Origin: Prosapia bicincta
Taxonomy: Eukaryota > Arthropoda > Insecta > Hemiptera > Cercopidae
Direction: 5' to 3'
Assembly: GCA_036971475.1 (NCBI GenBank)
Contig: JBAIZL010000005.1
Location: 241,785,323 to 241,849,322 of the forward strand
Length of the DNA: 64,000 nucleotides
The translations under genes and the position numbers were made by a program. The notes beneath the pieces are model-generated. The model was not told the origin of the DNA. It made no database searches and saw nothing but the letters and a program-made list of their open reading frames with translations. The first letter of the stretch is position 1. Each line of letters starts with the position of its first letter. Positions 1 through 11,866 of the stretch are shown here, piece by piece.

Positions 1-655
1 GCACCAGAAAAATTGAGAAAAAGTAATTAGTGTAAATTAATTTAAATTTAGTGTTGAAATTTTAAATCGACAGTATGAAATTTTAAATTTAAAGAATGTA
101 AAGGGTTATAAATTATTATCTAAGTTATATGAAAGTAATGTAATAGGTTTGATTGGGGAATAGGCCCATTTTCAAAGGAGGGTTGTTTCATTTGTGTGAG
201 AACAAAGCCACAGAAAAAAGAAAAAAATGTCAAAATCCAAAAGCCATCAACATTTCTAAAGAATCTCCGAGAAGATCACTACAAAAATTATAGAATAACA
301 AATTTTTCGTTAGCGCTACATAAAAAAGTTACTGCTAATTAATGGATTTGGAACAATTTACTTATACAAAAAGCCAAACGATAAGGAGTAGAGGAAACAT
401 GACCACTGCATTAGATCTCAAGTCTCGCCACCACATGGGGTGACGAGTTATAGATAATTTGATTGATGAAAGACTTCCAATCTATTAATTTATTTCTATT
501 TAATATATTAATTGATTCCAATTTATTTTTTGTATAAATTTATAAGGAATTATGAGTATAAATTTTCATTTTAGGAATTTTTATTTGGAATAAATAAATT
601 TGGTAAATTATATACACCATTTATAAAAAAATTTTGAAAGTATCAAATAATATTT
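1..655. other. AT-rich non-coding DNA
   Basis: No credible coding region, RNA gene or terminal repeat was seen. Short A/T runs dominate. It ends where the mariner terminus begins. Confidence 0.5.
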
Positions 656-1990
656 TATACGAGGGGTATTCTTAAAGTAAGGGCCATTTGAAAATTTTAA
701 AAAAACAAAAAGAAATTTGCAAAAACTAATTTTATTTTTGGAATCTACATACTTTTATCTATTTTTCTACATAGTTTCCAAGTTTTTGTAAACACTTATC
801 ATATCACACAACTAAATTTTGGAAGCCTTCTTCATAAAAACTGGCCGCCTGCTGTGATAACCAAGAATTCACGGCCGTTTTCAATTGGTCGTCATCGTCA
901 TAACTGCTGCTGCCCAAGTGATGTTTTAGATGACGGAAAAGATGAAAATCGCTCGGCGCAAGGTCAGGGCTGTAGGGTGGGTGGTCCAAAACTTCCCAGC
1001 CAAAAGAGTCCAATGCAGCTCGGGTCTGAGCGGCAGTGTGAGGTCTTTATCGTGCAGAAACAAAATTTCTTTTGTGAGCATGCCACGTCTCTTGTTTTGA
1101 ATCGCTCTGCCCAGCTTCCTAAGAGTTTGGCAGTAGGCTTCTGCATTTATTGTCGTTCCTCGTTCCATAAAGTCGACCAGCAAAACACCATGCCTATCCC
1201 AAAACACGGCCGCCATGATCTTGTGCTGTGACAAAGTCTGTTTGGCTTTGACCTTTACGGGAGATTGCGTGTGTCTCCATTCCATGCTTTGTTGTTTCGA
1301 TTCGTGAATGAAATGCGAAACCCACGTTTCGCCTCCAGTTACGATCCGACTCAGCATGTTGTCACCATTTTCGTCATAACGTGTCAGAAAATTCAAGGAA
1401 CTCTCGAATCTTTTGTGTTTGTTCTCCTCCGTCAGGAGTTTAGGGACCCAACGCGAGCACAGTTTCTTAAAGTTTAATTTTTTATGAACAATTTTGTAAA
1501 TCACAGACCTCGAAACTTCCCGAAATTCGTGTGAGAGAGTAGTGATCAAGAAAGCGTCTGTTGTCACGAATTTTCGCTTCGTCTGACATTAGAGATGGAC
1601 GACCAGATCGCATTTAGTCATGGACATTGTCGCGGCCATCTTTGAAGTCTCGAACCCATTTACGCACTTTTCCTTCACACATGGCATTAGCACCATAAAC
1701 TTCAGAAATCTGTTGGTGAATTTCTGTAGCAGACATGTTTCTTGCCGACAAAAACCGTATAACCGAACGAACTTCGCAAGGGGCGGGCGATTCGATAAAC
1801 TTGAACATTTTGCAAGCACAGAACACAATGCACAGATTACCTACACAGCTGTAACCGAGCGTAGTTGTTGCCAAGACATGCCGGGACGCGACGCAAGCGC
1901 TCGTTGCGGCGTGCACGCAAACTATGAGGGAATACTTTTCAAAGAATCTTACCACTTCATGAGATCTACAGGTACAGCAAGGGGACGTGC
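656..1990 (-). mobile_element. Mariner (Tc1/mariner superfamily) copy 1, broken
   Basis: The left end (TACGAGGGGTATTC near 658) closely resembles the end of a second mariner at 14855 (TACGAGGGCTATTC), so it is probably the 3' TIR of an element coded on the minus strand. The transposase is readable from about 1802 down to 804 in several frames. Upstream of its start is a GC-richer leader (about 1800-1990). I could not find the matching right TIR, so the right boundary is approximate and the copy may be truncated there. It is a non-functional relic of a cut-and-paste transposon. Confidence 0.8.
804..1802 (-). pseudogene. Mariner transposase, frameshifted
   Basis: Mariner transposases have an N-terminal helix-turn-helix region and a DD34D catalytic domain. 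The N-terminal part begins near 1802 with MFKFIESPAPCEVRSVIRFL and continues to the HTH linker near 1614. The middle part (926-1567) contains VTGGETWVSHF, where the family has VTGDETW, so the first catalytic Asp is replaced by Gly. The second motif, FLHD, is followed by a frameshift. The third motif, YSPDLAPSDFHLF, is found in another frame at 804-1013. At least two frameshifts plus the lost Asp make this an inactive copy. The family call is secure; the exact subfamily is not. Confidence 0.85.
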
Positions 1991-2010
1991 AAAATATGAT
2001 CATGTTTAAG

Positions 2011-2755
2011 ATACCTTTTTTAAAAGGCTCCTGTGTTCTTTAAACATGATCTGCCAGTAGACATCATCTCTGGGCTTCAATACAAAAAACCAACTAATTT
2101 TTAGAATAGCTCAATAAAATTGTTCTCAGGAGAATTTTATATATTTATTAATTAATGAAATTTAATTAAAACTGTACTTTGATTTTATAATCATTATTTA
2201 TCAGTTGGAAAAAACTAAAAGTTTTTATTGGTTGTTCAACATAGGATAAATTCAAATACTGTAAGTTTTTATAATGCATTTAATTACTGATTTTAAACTA
2301 AAATAATTATCTTTTCAAATAAAATACATTTAACTCTCTCTTTATATTCACAAATAGTTAATTAAAAGTTCGTTATTTTTTACATATTTAAATCCTACAT
2401 TTCATATATAATTCATTAATTACATTTACACATTTTTTAAACAAAATTATAATAAAAAATTTTATCTTCTCATTTCAAGATTGAATTGGTAAATTCACAT
2501 TTTATTATAAATAATTTTAAAATTTATATGATTCCATAAATATGGTCTTCTTGAAATGATTGGCTTATGGCCAAAACCACTTTGTAAATTTAATATTTAT
2601 TATTCATTATTTAAACATTTTTGTTATACTAATTAATTTTACTACTTTTAAGATTTATTTAATTTTTCAACATAAGAGTGAAGTCATTGTTTAAGTTTAA
2701 TTGGTAATTTGAATTTAATAAATTAACTTACTAAATTTGACGTTAATTTGTATAT
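2011..2755. other. AT-rich intergenic DNA, nothing recognised
   Basis: Very AT-rich sequence with no ORF of note, no terminal inverted repeats and no similarity that I recognise to other parts of the window. Confidence 0.5.
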
Positions 2756-2769
2756 AATAGAGAAAATGA

Positions 2770-3135
2770 CTTGACAAGGTCCCTGCCGGTCCTAGAGTCC
2801 TCTCGTCTGGATTCCCTGGTCAGTCGATGGAAGTCTTTCTCCATTTCCGCGTACTGGAGGCTGAGTCTGGAGCCCTTGTCCATGGATGGTCTTAGAGGGC
2901 AGAAGCGTGATGGTTATGGTCCCATCTGGCCGATGGTGGTGGTCCTAGGCGCGATCCGACATTACGGCCGTTAGCACCTCATATTAAAAATTTTTACAGA
3001 CTGCCCTACAGGTCCCTAAGTTCCTGCATTTATTGCGGCTATGTCACCCTTCCCCCCTGCTCTAAGCTCGTCGCTATCTCCGTGCTTCTTTTCTGGTACG
3101 GGCGGGTTGGACATCGTATTCGATTCAACCTGCAT
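2770..3135. other. GC-rich block of unknown origin
   Basis: An abrupt GC-rich segment within AT-rich DNA. It carries a short open frame on the + strand (2771-2974) and alternative frames on the minus strand, none of which I can assign. The composition resembles the coding parts of the LINEs at 21.7-26.7 and 47.2-52.8 kb, so it may be a retroelement fragment, but no catalytic motif is present. Confidence 0.35.
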
Positions 3136-3544
3136 AATTTTGTTATCTGTTTTAGAACACTGAAAAATGTCTATTATTTTAAAATGGCTGTAACTTTTTT
3201 TATTTAAGTTTTTTTAATTTAGTTTTCACTATTGTTCATTTTGGCTTTTGCTGGTCATTTCAAAATGTCAGTGACAGTTCTATGTGTTCTCAAGTTAGCA
3301 TTTTTCGGCACTTAGAAAATTTTCACTGCACTCCCGTTTTAGTTAGTTATTACAGTTTTATTTTATTTTAATTTTTAATTTGTCTTAATAATACTTATTC
3401 AAAATTTTACTGACTTCTTCACTCTTGACTACCTTTCATTTTACAATAAATTAAAACCTTATTATTTAATTATTAAATTTGTTATTAAAATTGTTGAAAT
3501 TATTAATTTCTTAATTTGAACGGTGATTCAGACCGTTTCAACAC

Positions 3545-3754
3545 ACACTCAAAGTATCTATGTATGTATATATATATATATATTTATTTTATTTCATTCT
3601 CTCATATTTCTTTTTGTGTTTTCTCTTCGATTGATAAAGACCACTGTGTGGTTGAAATATATCATTGTTTAAGTGCTTTTATGTGTTTCTATTTCAAGAC
3701 TACAGTGTGGACTCTTACCAAGGTAAGTCTGTCAGTCTCCTAGTCCAAAAAATC

Positions 3755-3783
<29 letters not shown>
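3545..3783 (+). repeat. PLE family C tail, solo copy, flanked by (TA)n
   Basis: The segment from about 3590 to 3755 is nearly identical to the reverse complement of 38640-38810. It is also clearly related to 37690-37860, which lies downstream of a PLE GIY-YIG domain. It is therefore the 3' tail of a Penelope-like element without its coding part. It contains the heptamer-plus-hairpin-plus-GAAA motif (GACCAC pairing with GTGGTT, followed by GAAA, near 3632-3657). Short TA runs lie at 3558-3581 and 3750-3783. Confidence 0.7.
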
Positions 3784-3787
<4 letters not shown>

Positions 3788-4303
3788 TTTACTATGTTTT
3801 AGATTATCTTTGTTATTTCAAGAAAAACCTAATTTTATCATTTTTTGTAATGTAAATTCTAACACAGCCGACTGCCGGAGCAGAGTTAAATTCCTGATAA
3901 TAGCAGTATTACAGAGAGACTGCTATATTTTAGTTTAGCAATTTAATTGTGTTCTATCAGTTTTAATTTGGTATTAAAATCAAATATTGTTTGTTTCTGA
4001 TATTGTAACAAAATTAGTTTTTTCAAGAGAAATATTAAGATGTCCGGTTTTGTTTAGTAGGAATTTGTATTGTATTTAAAGTAAAATAAGGTAAATAGTA
4101 TATTAGATCCATTGCATGTATTGTTCCAGCATTTCATTAGTAAAAATAATATATTGTATTTTCATTTATTTATATTTTTTTAATAATTATAAAAGAATAT
4201 TATTATTTCAAAATACAAATAAATTAGATCACTTCTACAATATAATCTGAAAAATCATACCAAAGATAATGACATATAACAAAGACAGTTTTTAAAATAT
4301 ATA
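3784..4303. other. AT-rich DNA, nothing recognised
   Basis: No ORF, TIR or repeat relationship was seen between the PLE tail and the Tigger element. Confidence 0.45.
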
Positions 4304-5753
4304 CAGTAATACTCCGTACTTGCGCGTTAGGTGGGACCGAGCGATAGCCATATAAGTCGGTTTCGCGTAAGTCAAGGTACAATTTTACATATGATCAAAT
4401 AGGAATCCTTTTTAATTGGGACTAAAGACTAAATAAATTAATAATTTAGAAGAAAAGTGTGTATATATTAAAATCTTAAATACATAATACAACAAAAAAT
4501 ATTATATACATATATATTGAAAAAAGTAAGTAAAAAAGAGTTATTTTGACATAGAAGGCTTCATAAAATCTAATAAATTCGTTTGATGAATTGAAGACTT
4601 TTCCTTCTCACGCACAATTTTCTCGTAACTCGCTAAATTTATTTTGTTTTGAAACAAATACGCTCATTGTTGGAGTCTATGTTTTCCAAAATTTGTAAGC
4701 CTTACTCAATTAAACTAAGGCATTTTGTCAAGTTTCTAACCGTCATCGTCATTTCATCTTCTACGTCAACTGGGTCTAAAGAATCTGCGTAAAGGTCTTG
4801 CTCTTGCGTACGCATTTCTATGAGCTCATCAACTAAATCATAGCTCAAACCAGAGCTGCTGGATTTGTCAGCTCCTGGTTGTGTAAATCCAGCAGTTCTT
4901 GAACGTCGTCATTATCCATTTCTAAATTGAGTTGTCTGGCAAAACCGACACCTTCTTCAATCACATCAATAATTTCATCTAACTCTGGCACTGATTCCAC
5001 TTGAGTTTCAGTGGCGAAAAAATAGACACTTTTTTTCCAAACGAAAAACAAAGTTTTTGTGAAATTTCATTTCAAGATTTCCCATTGATTCTCAAATCAT
5101 CTAAAACATTAAAATCTTTCCAAAAGTCTTCAAAAGAGGGCTCGTTATTCTGTCTTATAGCTTCGTGCAGATGCGCAAATTTTTTTCTTGTGTAATAAGC
5201 TTTAAATATTTTGATGACTCACTGATCCATTGATTGAAACAAACTAGTTGTGTTTGGTGGCAAAAATATCACTTTCCCACGTGTGTCGAAATTAGTTAAA
5301 GTAGTAGGAGGATGGCCAGGTGTATTGTCAATTAATAGGAATTATTTTAAAAGGAATTTGTTTAGACCGACAATAACGTACGACGAGGTATGAAATAATG
5401 ACCAAACCAGTCCTCAAAAAGAGAAGCTGTCACCCAAGCCTTCCAATTCAACTTCCAAAATCACGGGAAAGATAGCTTTAGAAATATTTTTTAATGCCTT
5501 TGGATTTTCTGAGCGATAAACTATGAGAGGTTGTAACTTACAGTCCCCAGCTGTATTTGCGCCAACCATCGCTGTCAATCGGTCTTTGGTGACCTTAAAA
5601 CCTGGAAATATTTTCTCTATAAAAGTTCTTTTAGGCATTTTCTTCCAGAACAGGACAGTTTCCACAGTTTCTGCGTAACTCGGACAGCATGATTTAAAAC
5701 TGCGTAACTTGGGAATAGAGTAAGACAAGGTAGCGTAAGTCGAGGTATTACTG
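4304..5753 (-). mobile_element. Pogo/Tigger DNA transposon, internally degraded
   Basis: The ends are inverted repeats that both begin CAGTAATAC and then diverge slightly (left CTTGCGC, right ACTTACGC). A TA dinucleotide flanks each end (4302-4303 and 5754-5755), as expected for the Tc1/mariner-pogo superfamily. The minus strand encodes pieces of a CENP-B/jerky-type DDE transposase, for example the beta-strand region with LTAMVGANTAGDCKLQPLIV (5414-5710), and a decayed C-terminal acidic part near 4790-5010. At 1.45 kb it is shorter than the 2.5-kb relative at 41922-44474. The N-terminal DNA-binding domain is missing. Confidence 0.8.
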
Positions 5754-6019
5754 TATATGAAAATAGACTTCATAGGTTTTAGTGCATGTGTTTCTCTAAT
5801 ATTGGTATTCATGTATGATACAAATTGCTTAGTGATGTTCAAGAGGTGTAAATAGCACAATGCATATTTTTCATATTGAGATTTTGTTGTGGTAAGTTAA
5901 ATATTTATTGTAATATCAGACTATGTTTCTCTATTTTGTATTCTCTATAACAACTATATTACAAGTTTTTTGTTTTATTTAATGACTAGCACTACTATTA
6001 TTATTTACAGAAATCTCGA

Positions 6020-6715
6020 TAAAGACATTAGAGTTGTTTAGCATTTAGGTGTTGCCTTTGTACTGTCTTTCGACCGCTACCACAGCATTCGCTTAGTAAA
6101 TACCTACCTCTTTGCAGTAACCAAGTACCTACGTTACGCTGAATCTCCTGATGTCCTATGCTGTTCCAACCTCACTATTTAACCACTCCCCTCTGTTGGA
6201 TCCAAGGGCAGGGCACTCACAGGGTATGTTGATTGAGTTTTTCCTTTTCATCTTTGTCACATCTCACGCACTCAGGGGATCTAGATTTTCCCATTTTGTA
6301 TTGAAATACCCTAAAATCTCGTTCTCTGTGGCTAGTGCCGTAATAGTTCTGAGTAGAAACCTACTTTTAAGTGAGTAGTCTTGTTCCGCAAATCTTCTGA
6401 ATATCCCCACAGGGCCTGGTACTGCTACAACCCAAGGATGCATATCATTCTCTCTGCACAGTCTGCTAATGTTGACAGTAATTCTCTTGCATCCCTCTTG
6501 AGATGGCACACCTACTGTCCTCAGTAACGGGGCATTCTTGCTTGAATAAGGCATCTGCTCTCTTATTGTCTATCTGGCCAGAGTGATCTGGAATCCATTT
6601 CAGGTTGAGACAGTTTTATTTACCCAGCTCTGATAAAGCAGCTACAGCCTCTTCAGATCCTAAACCCTTAAGAGCTGCCTGACTCTCAGACCAAATCCAA
6701 TTAAGATTGAACTAT
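6020..6715 (-). mobile_element. LOA-clade LINE, 3' fragment
   Basis: The minus strand matches the RNase H to C-terminal part of the LOA element at 21653-26763. Both carry the segment SEEAVAALSELGK / SEAVASLAELSK, then WIPDHSGQIDNKRADALFKQ / WIPGHSGWIGNERADALAKQ, then a downstream zinc-knuckle region in decayed form. It has frameshifts and stops. It is a 5'-truncated relic, the usual product of incomplete target-primed reverse transcription. Confidence 0.75.
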
Positions 6716-6739
6716 TGTAATACAGTATAATTTATGACT

Positions 6740-7495
6740 ATAGTGGACTATAAAACTACTTGGTTATAAAATTAATATACCACTATATTATAATATTAAA
6801 GATATTTATTTGTTACCTTTATATTATATATTCTAATAACCTTACCTTGCTTATAGTCGCACCTTTAGGTTTCTAAATAATTAGACAAATATATAAATTT
6901 GATATAACCTACTTTTATTTACCTGACATTCAGTTTTTTCATTACAGTTTATACTTTTCAAATACATTAATATGATGCAGTGACGATGTTTGATTGAATA
7001 ACTAGTACTAAATTTAATATAAAGATGGATTCCTGAGGCTTTTGGTTCTTAATACAATAACATTTATTGAATACAGTGTTAGATTCCTCTTTCTCGGGCT
7101 GTTATTTGGGATCTTTTATAAAGTAGAAGTGGTGATAAAAGAAACTTGGTTAAAATTTATAATGAACTTCCCTTGTCTATTCGAAAATAACAAAACAACC
7201 CGTTTTAAAACATTGCCTTATAATTTGTTCCCACACTCCACCAGATGTTAACTTTTCCGTACTTCCCTGGTTTTATAGAATTACTTGAACCTTAGAAATA
7301 ATCTTCACCATTATTTTTTCAACAGATATCCAAGACTGGTTTATTACTCTAACTGAAAATTTTCAGTTGTTAAGATCTGTTTTTCAGCTTTTATTATGCT
7401 ACCTTTGTCGGGCTCTTTCCTTAATATTTCTAACATTTAGTTTTTTGAACATTAACTAGTTTTACTAAATCTTTATGTTATAATATTCATATTTA
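6740..7495. other. AT-rich DNA, nothing recognised
   Basis: Only a short open frame at 7042-7251 with no recognisable motif. No terminal repeats were seen. Confidence 0.4.
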
Positions 7496-7741
7496 TTACA
7501 GACACACAAAAACACAAAGTACAAACATATTAAACGAACAAACACAATACAAGTCACACATACTCTTTGATACTATCAAAAACCTACCTATATAACCGTC
7601 ACTGCTTGACCCAACATCTCCAAGCAGAAGACACTGATGAAGATCGGCATATAGCGATCGAAAACGTTCTGTCTCAGTAAGTTTTAACAAATTTACTAAA
7701 TTCAAAGTTCGGATAGTCATAAACTATTGTTTAAGTGATTA
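7496..7741 (+). repeat. PLE family A 3' tail, solo copy
   Basis: Reads on the + strand as the end of a PLE ORF (a segment like ILNEQT..SHTLFDTIKNLP, also seen on the minus strand near 28700). It is followed by the family A terminal sequence: CTGATGA at 7634-7640, one A, a hairpin with GATCG pairing to CGATC, then GAAA at 7660-7663. It ends with the conserved ATAAACTATTGTTTAAGTGA block. At least five further copies of this tail occur in the window. Confidence 0.75.
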
Positions 7742-7809
7742 ACATATTTATTAGTTGAAAACTTATATTATTAATATAATATACTAATAATAAAGTGTTT
7801 TTGTTACAG

Positions 7810-7879
7810 ATCAGTTACAGATACATTATCAACTGAAGTAAAATATTTCATAACAGATAAACAAGATTTGGCTGATAAG
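7810..7879 (+). CDS. Putative exon of a BRCT-domain gene (first part of the domain seen)
   Basis: The exon has an AG acceptor (TTGTTACAG at 7801-7809) and a GT donor (GTAACT at 7880). With one leading base it encodes SVTDTLSTEVKYFITDKQDL followed by ADK and ends in phase 0. The next compatible exon, at 12513, starts in phase 0. Joined, the two read like the middle and end of a BRCT domain: a hydrophobic beta strand, a helix, then the W-containing helix. BRCT domains bind phosphopeptides in DNA-repair and checkpoint proteins. I could not match a named protein, and upstream exons were not found. Confidence 0.4.
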
Positions 7880-7959
7880 GTAACTAATCAAAACCTGGAT
7901 TCGTATTATATTCAGAAGCAAGTAAAACAGTTATAGCACAATTATTTGTCCTAGAGAAG

Positions 7960-8765
7960 TAAGGTATTTACTTGTCCATGAATAATTGATTTAACATTCA
8001 ATGTTCAACTCCATTTTTCAAATGTCCACCATGACAGGAACAGAGAGGATGGGGTTGTTTTAAAAAATGATGGCAAGTACTGTTATCCTCTTCCCATAGG
8101 CAAGCCCACTAAACTCTTATTTTATCAATAACCTGTTTTCATCAATTTTTTTTTTGTTGTCACTTTTTCCTATTTGTTTTTTCTCAAATTAGTTTTTTAA
8201 ATGTTAAACAAATTCAAGTTATATAATAATAAAGTATAATTCAAATTTTTTATACTAATTTTGTTTACAAGTTTTAATCAAACTAATGTTATAGTTAAAG
8301 AATAAAAAAATGTATGTATGTCGTAATACAATATTTTCTCTTTCAATTTTTTGCACTTATTCTATATTAAAAAAAAATAAAATGAAACAACAAAAGGTTA
8401 TTTAAAAAACAGCAACAAAAATGAAACAACAAAAGATGATAAATCTGTGTTATAATTATTAACATATTTGTAATATAACAAACAAAATTAAAATCTAAGG
8501 TAACTTTGTAAATTCTATATTTTTGTTTAATAATTGATTTTATTCTGTTTTTCTGGTGAAGTTCGAGTAAAGCTTTCAAGAAAATACCAACGTGTTTGCG
8601 TGTGGAAAAGTTGCTTATTGTATTAGTAATAAAAATGGTCTAAAACATATAAATATATTTTAACATCTTCCAGTCATGCAAAGTAGTGAAAGATTTCTAA
8701 CATTTTTGAAAAATAATTGTTTTTTACATTTTTATATTAGCTAAAATGTTTATAATAAATAGAAA
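7960..8765. other. AT-rich intron or intergenic DNA, nothing recognised
   Basis: No element ends or motifs recognised. Short ORFs here are low-complexity. Confidence 0.4.
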
Positions 8766-9850
8766 TTAGTTTTTAATGCTTGATTTATGGTTTAAATAAC
8801 TCAAAACTATTACATTGAAATCAATAATATACTTTTTCTGGTCACCTAAAACCCTAAAAAAACTATTTGCCTCCTCTGTCACTAGTTTGATGCATATCTC
8901 CACAGCCTGGGTGCGACAGGGAAACTTTTCTATCTCTCTTATGGGTTTATGGTCCGACTTGATTAGTGACTTAATGTCTTCTTTACTCAAGTCACTCAGC
9001 ATTGGAGGAGGATACAAAACACAAGAATTACAATTAATTATGTCAGGATAGTCCAAAGCTTGAAGCTATATGTTAAGTGGTTTATCTAAAAATCTTTCTT
9101 TTAAGATTCTTCTGTAACTCAGCTCCTGATTGTGTTCTCTTTTGTTGATAAGCATTGCCAACAGGAGATTCTCTGGATGCATGAAGTAATTCTTGGGTTA
9201 ATACCGTGATGTTTTGATTGCTGTAAAGACATGTTTTGGTCTAGCAGTATAATAATTGTATTTTTTTAATTGCAAACCACACAGGTTTAATATGCACGAT
9301 TGTACGATGAAACCAACTTACTTTTAAGTTTTCGGGTGGATCTGATGACCCTATGTATAATCTAAATATTCTGTTGGTTGCAGTTAGCCTTTTAGAATGA
9401 GTCAGACCAGGGTCCTTATTTGCTAAGTCTTCTGGACAATGTCCTAAGATGATTGTGCTGGAAATGTCCAGCAAATATTGTTGGTCTTCCCACAAAATAG
9501 TTCTGTCTATGTCAGAAATCGAACTATTAATTGGTTCATAATCAACCATAAGAAGCTTTTCCCAGCAATTCAACTGCTGTTTGATTTCCCCAGAAAAAGA
9601 ATTTATGACCTGCAGTTTGACTATCAGTGTGTTGAAAATGTGGTGAAAAGGAAGCTCATTAAAATGCAGGAGACATATGCACCACTGTAGCTCCATCACA
9701 TGATTTTCTAGGTTTGGATAACACCGTTTTTCCATTCAGAATTGGTTGTAGTACCATCACTCCCTACAACTTCAATTTTTTCTAGTGATATAGACAGTTC
9801 AGATAAACGGCAAATAATACTCTTAGTTATATCTGCTGATAAACTTGATG
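8766..9850 (-). pseudogene. Decayed copy of a widespread arthropod repetitive-family protein
   Basis: Read from 9850 downwards, pieces in order are: VGSDGTTTNSEWKNGVI; a frameshift; MELQWCICLLHFNELPFHH; FSGEIKQQL; a segment ending DPGLTHSKRLTATNRIFRLY; PVWFAIK; HPENLLLAMLINKREH; and SDLSKEDIKSLI..FPCRTQAVEICIKLVTEEA. I recognise this motif order from a family of uncharacterised proteins present in many near-identical loci in insect genomes. Its biochemical role is unknown to me, and its copy number suggests a mobile element. At least three frameshifts or stops show that this copy is dead. No terminal repeats were identified. Confidence 0.55.
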
Positions 9851-10246
9851 AAGGAGATACATGTTCAATGTAAGCTGATCCAGGTTCTTGGAATAGTGTT
9901 CTTCTTTAACATTCCTGCATCATTGTTTGGTATTGTTTTTTCAATACATCGAGTTAAGATGATAGTTGTTATTTCAAGCGAGTTGTGGTTCGTTTTAAGG
10001 GAAACTATTGAAAAGTTGGATACGGAGCAAGAATTGAGAAATATTTGTAAATTTCTGTGTTTTAGGGTGTTCCACGACCGGAATTATTGATCAGAAAGTA
10101 AAATTTTTGAGTTATTTAAACGATATATCAAACATTAAAAACTAAAGTGATTGTATGGTAAACATTTTAAATAATTTAAAAATTTAACAAAGAATTGCGT
10201 TTTTTAAATCTTTTTCGCGCAAATATGTTGCGCGACCAGAAGATGT
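9851..10246. other. AT-rich DNA, nothing recognised
   Basis: No recognisable coding motif. A short open frame at 9845-10090 has no family signature. Confidence 0.35.
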
Positions 10247-10342
10247 TAAAAGATATTTATATGTTTTATGTCGTTTCCCTCCCTATTACAAAGGAAAAGA
10301 TATTTATATGTTTTATGTCGTTTCCCTCCCTATTACAAAGGC
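10247..10342 (+). repeat. 47-bp tandem duplication, two copies
   Basis: The unit starting AAAAGATATTTATATG and ending CCTATTACAAAGG occurs twice head to tail and is essentially identical. It lies in a long open frame (10195-10512), but that frame has no recognisable domain. Confidence 0.85.
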
Positions 10343-10639
10343 AACTTTTCCTCACAAAAACGTTTCGAAAAAAAATATTCATTCTGACCCTAGTGTTTAT
10401 GGCTGTTTATGGCAATAATTCTCCAAAAATAACATCTGTCTTTAAGTTTATCATCCATTTTAAATGTAGTCAAGAAGATGTTAAGTATAATGCAAGGGTG
10501 TATTACCTTTAACCTCCTGTGTCGAAAACCTTGATCACTTGTCCTTACTGATCACCAGAAAACATAGGGATTGATTACTGGTAAATTTAATTTTGGCAAA
10601 TTAATGGCACATTTGTAGTTGAAAAAAAAACTCTATGTA

Positions 10640-10830
10640 AAAATTGTCCAAGCTGCTGATGCCTGATAAGCAGTTGAAAAAGGTTGAAAGTGTTGCCAAT
10701 AGGTTGATTGTTCTTGAATTTGTGGCAAAAAAAACTTTGTGTCACAGTTCTTATTCACCTAATCTTGCCCCATCAATGTTTTTTTTCAAAATATTTATTT
10801 TACTGAGACACCATAGTAAAATATTATCTG
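10640..10830 (+). pseudogene. Mariner transposase C-terminal fragment
   Basis: The + strand reads VLEFVAKKTLCHSSYSPNLA followed by PSMFFFKI. This matches the mariner segment around the third catalytic Asp (consensus YSPDLAPSDFFLF), with the catalytic Asp replaced by Asn and the following Asp by Met. It is a short, dead fragment with no TIR nearby. Confidence 0.6.
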
Positions 10831-10841
10831 TTGAAAAATAA

Positions 10842-11035
10842 TCAATTAACAAGACTATTAAAATGTCGGGAATATGTTTACTTGAACAAACAATACTGTT
10901 CAAACCCTTTCTTTCACCAGCTGACTGCTGGCATTTTCAAGAACACTGTCAGTTAGCGAGAGATTTGAACAGTATTTTTGTTCAACTAAATTTGTTCCTC
11001 TAATTTTAATAGTCTTGTTTATTGATAAATGATAA
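10842..11035. repeat. Foldback element, ~66-bp imperfect arms
   Basis: The left arm (10842-10907, including ACAAGACTATTAAAAT and AATACTGTTCAAA) pairs with the right arm (10969-11035). The loop of about 60 bases contains shorter inverted words. The layout matches the other inverted-pair PLE-end insertions in this window, though no clear CTGATGA core is visible in the loop. Confidence 0.65.
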
Positions 11036-11856
11036 ACAAGATTGTCATATACAAAATCCCTCATTCAAACAGGTCAGAATTTATGAAGACATTAGAAATG
11101 TTTTTTTTGAAACTCGAAAGAATGGTGACATTTAAGTTCTAATTAAAATTAAATAAACTTTTATTCAAAATTGCTTTTTTGTGGGTTTTTGGAGAGTGAT
11201 TCAACAGTTGATTCAAACGTTAGTACATAAAGACTGTCTATGCAATTTAAGTTTGGAGATTGAATAAATATTAATTTTATTCACCATTAACATAGTAGTG
11301 TTGTTAATTTTATAAACAAATAACTATTTTTATTAGTAGTTTGGAGTTGTTTTGAGAATTTAATTAATTTCATATCAGATTAAACGCATTTAGCTTAACA
11401 AAGAATTTCTTTGCGGTATTATTGGTAACACTGAAAGTGTGCACAAGGTGTGTCTGTGTTCAATATGATTTTCAACAAATTTTTTTTGAATGTTGTAAAC
11501 ACTTGAAGACCTTTATCACCAGCATAACATGAAGGTGTGCCTAATCCGATGCTGGTGATAGAAACATCTCTGTAAGAGGTAGTTTTTTATTATAGAAAAT
11601 CAGTAAAGTTTGGAAAAATCAATCTTGTTAAAATATTGTTTAGGTAGACTATCTATCTATAATATAGAAGTTGTAGCACCAATAATGGATCTACATTAAA
11701 TGACTCTGACAGTATTAAATATTTTACATAATTTTAAAAATATTTTGAAAGGAAGAGAGCTAATAAAAAGTTAAGAGGGATATTTAGAAACACCTGACTG
11801 AACAAAATCAAGCTATCCAGATTAAACTTGATGAACGAGATTAAACTACTAGAACA
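11036..11856. other. AT-rich DNA with one short hairpin
   Basis: Contains a 12-bp inverted repeat (TATCACCAGCAT / ATGCTGGTGATA, about 11515-11568). No coding evidence. Confidence 0.45.
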
Positions 11857-11866
11857 AAGTAGAAGT

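Noticed and set aside
854..1477. Long + strand open frames
   Set aside because: They are antisense shadows of the mariner transposase.
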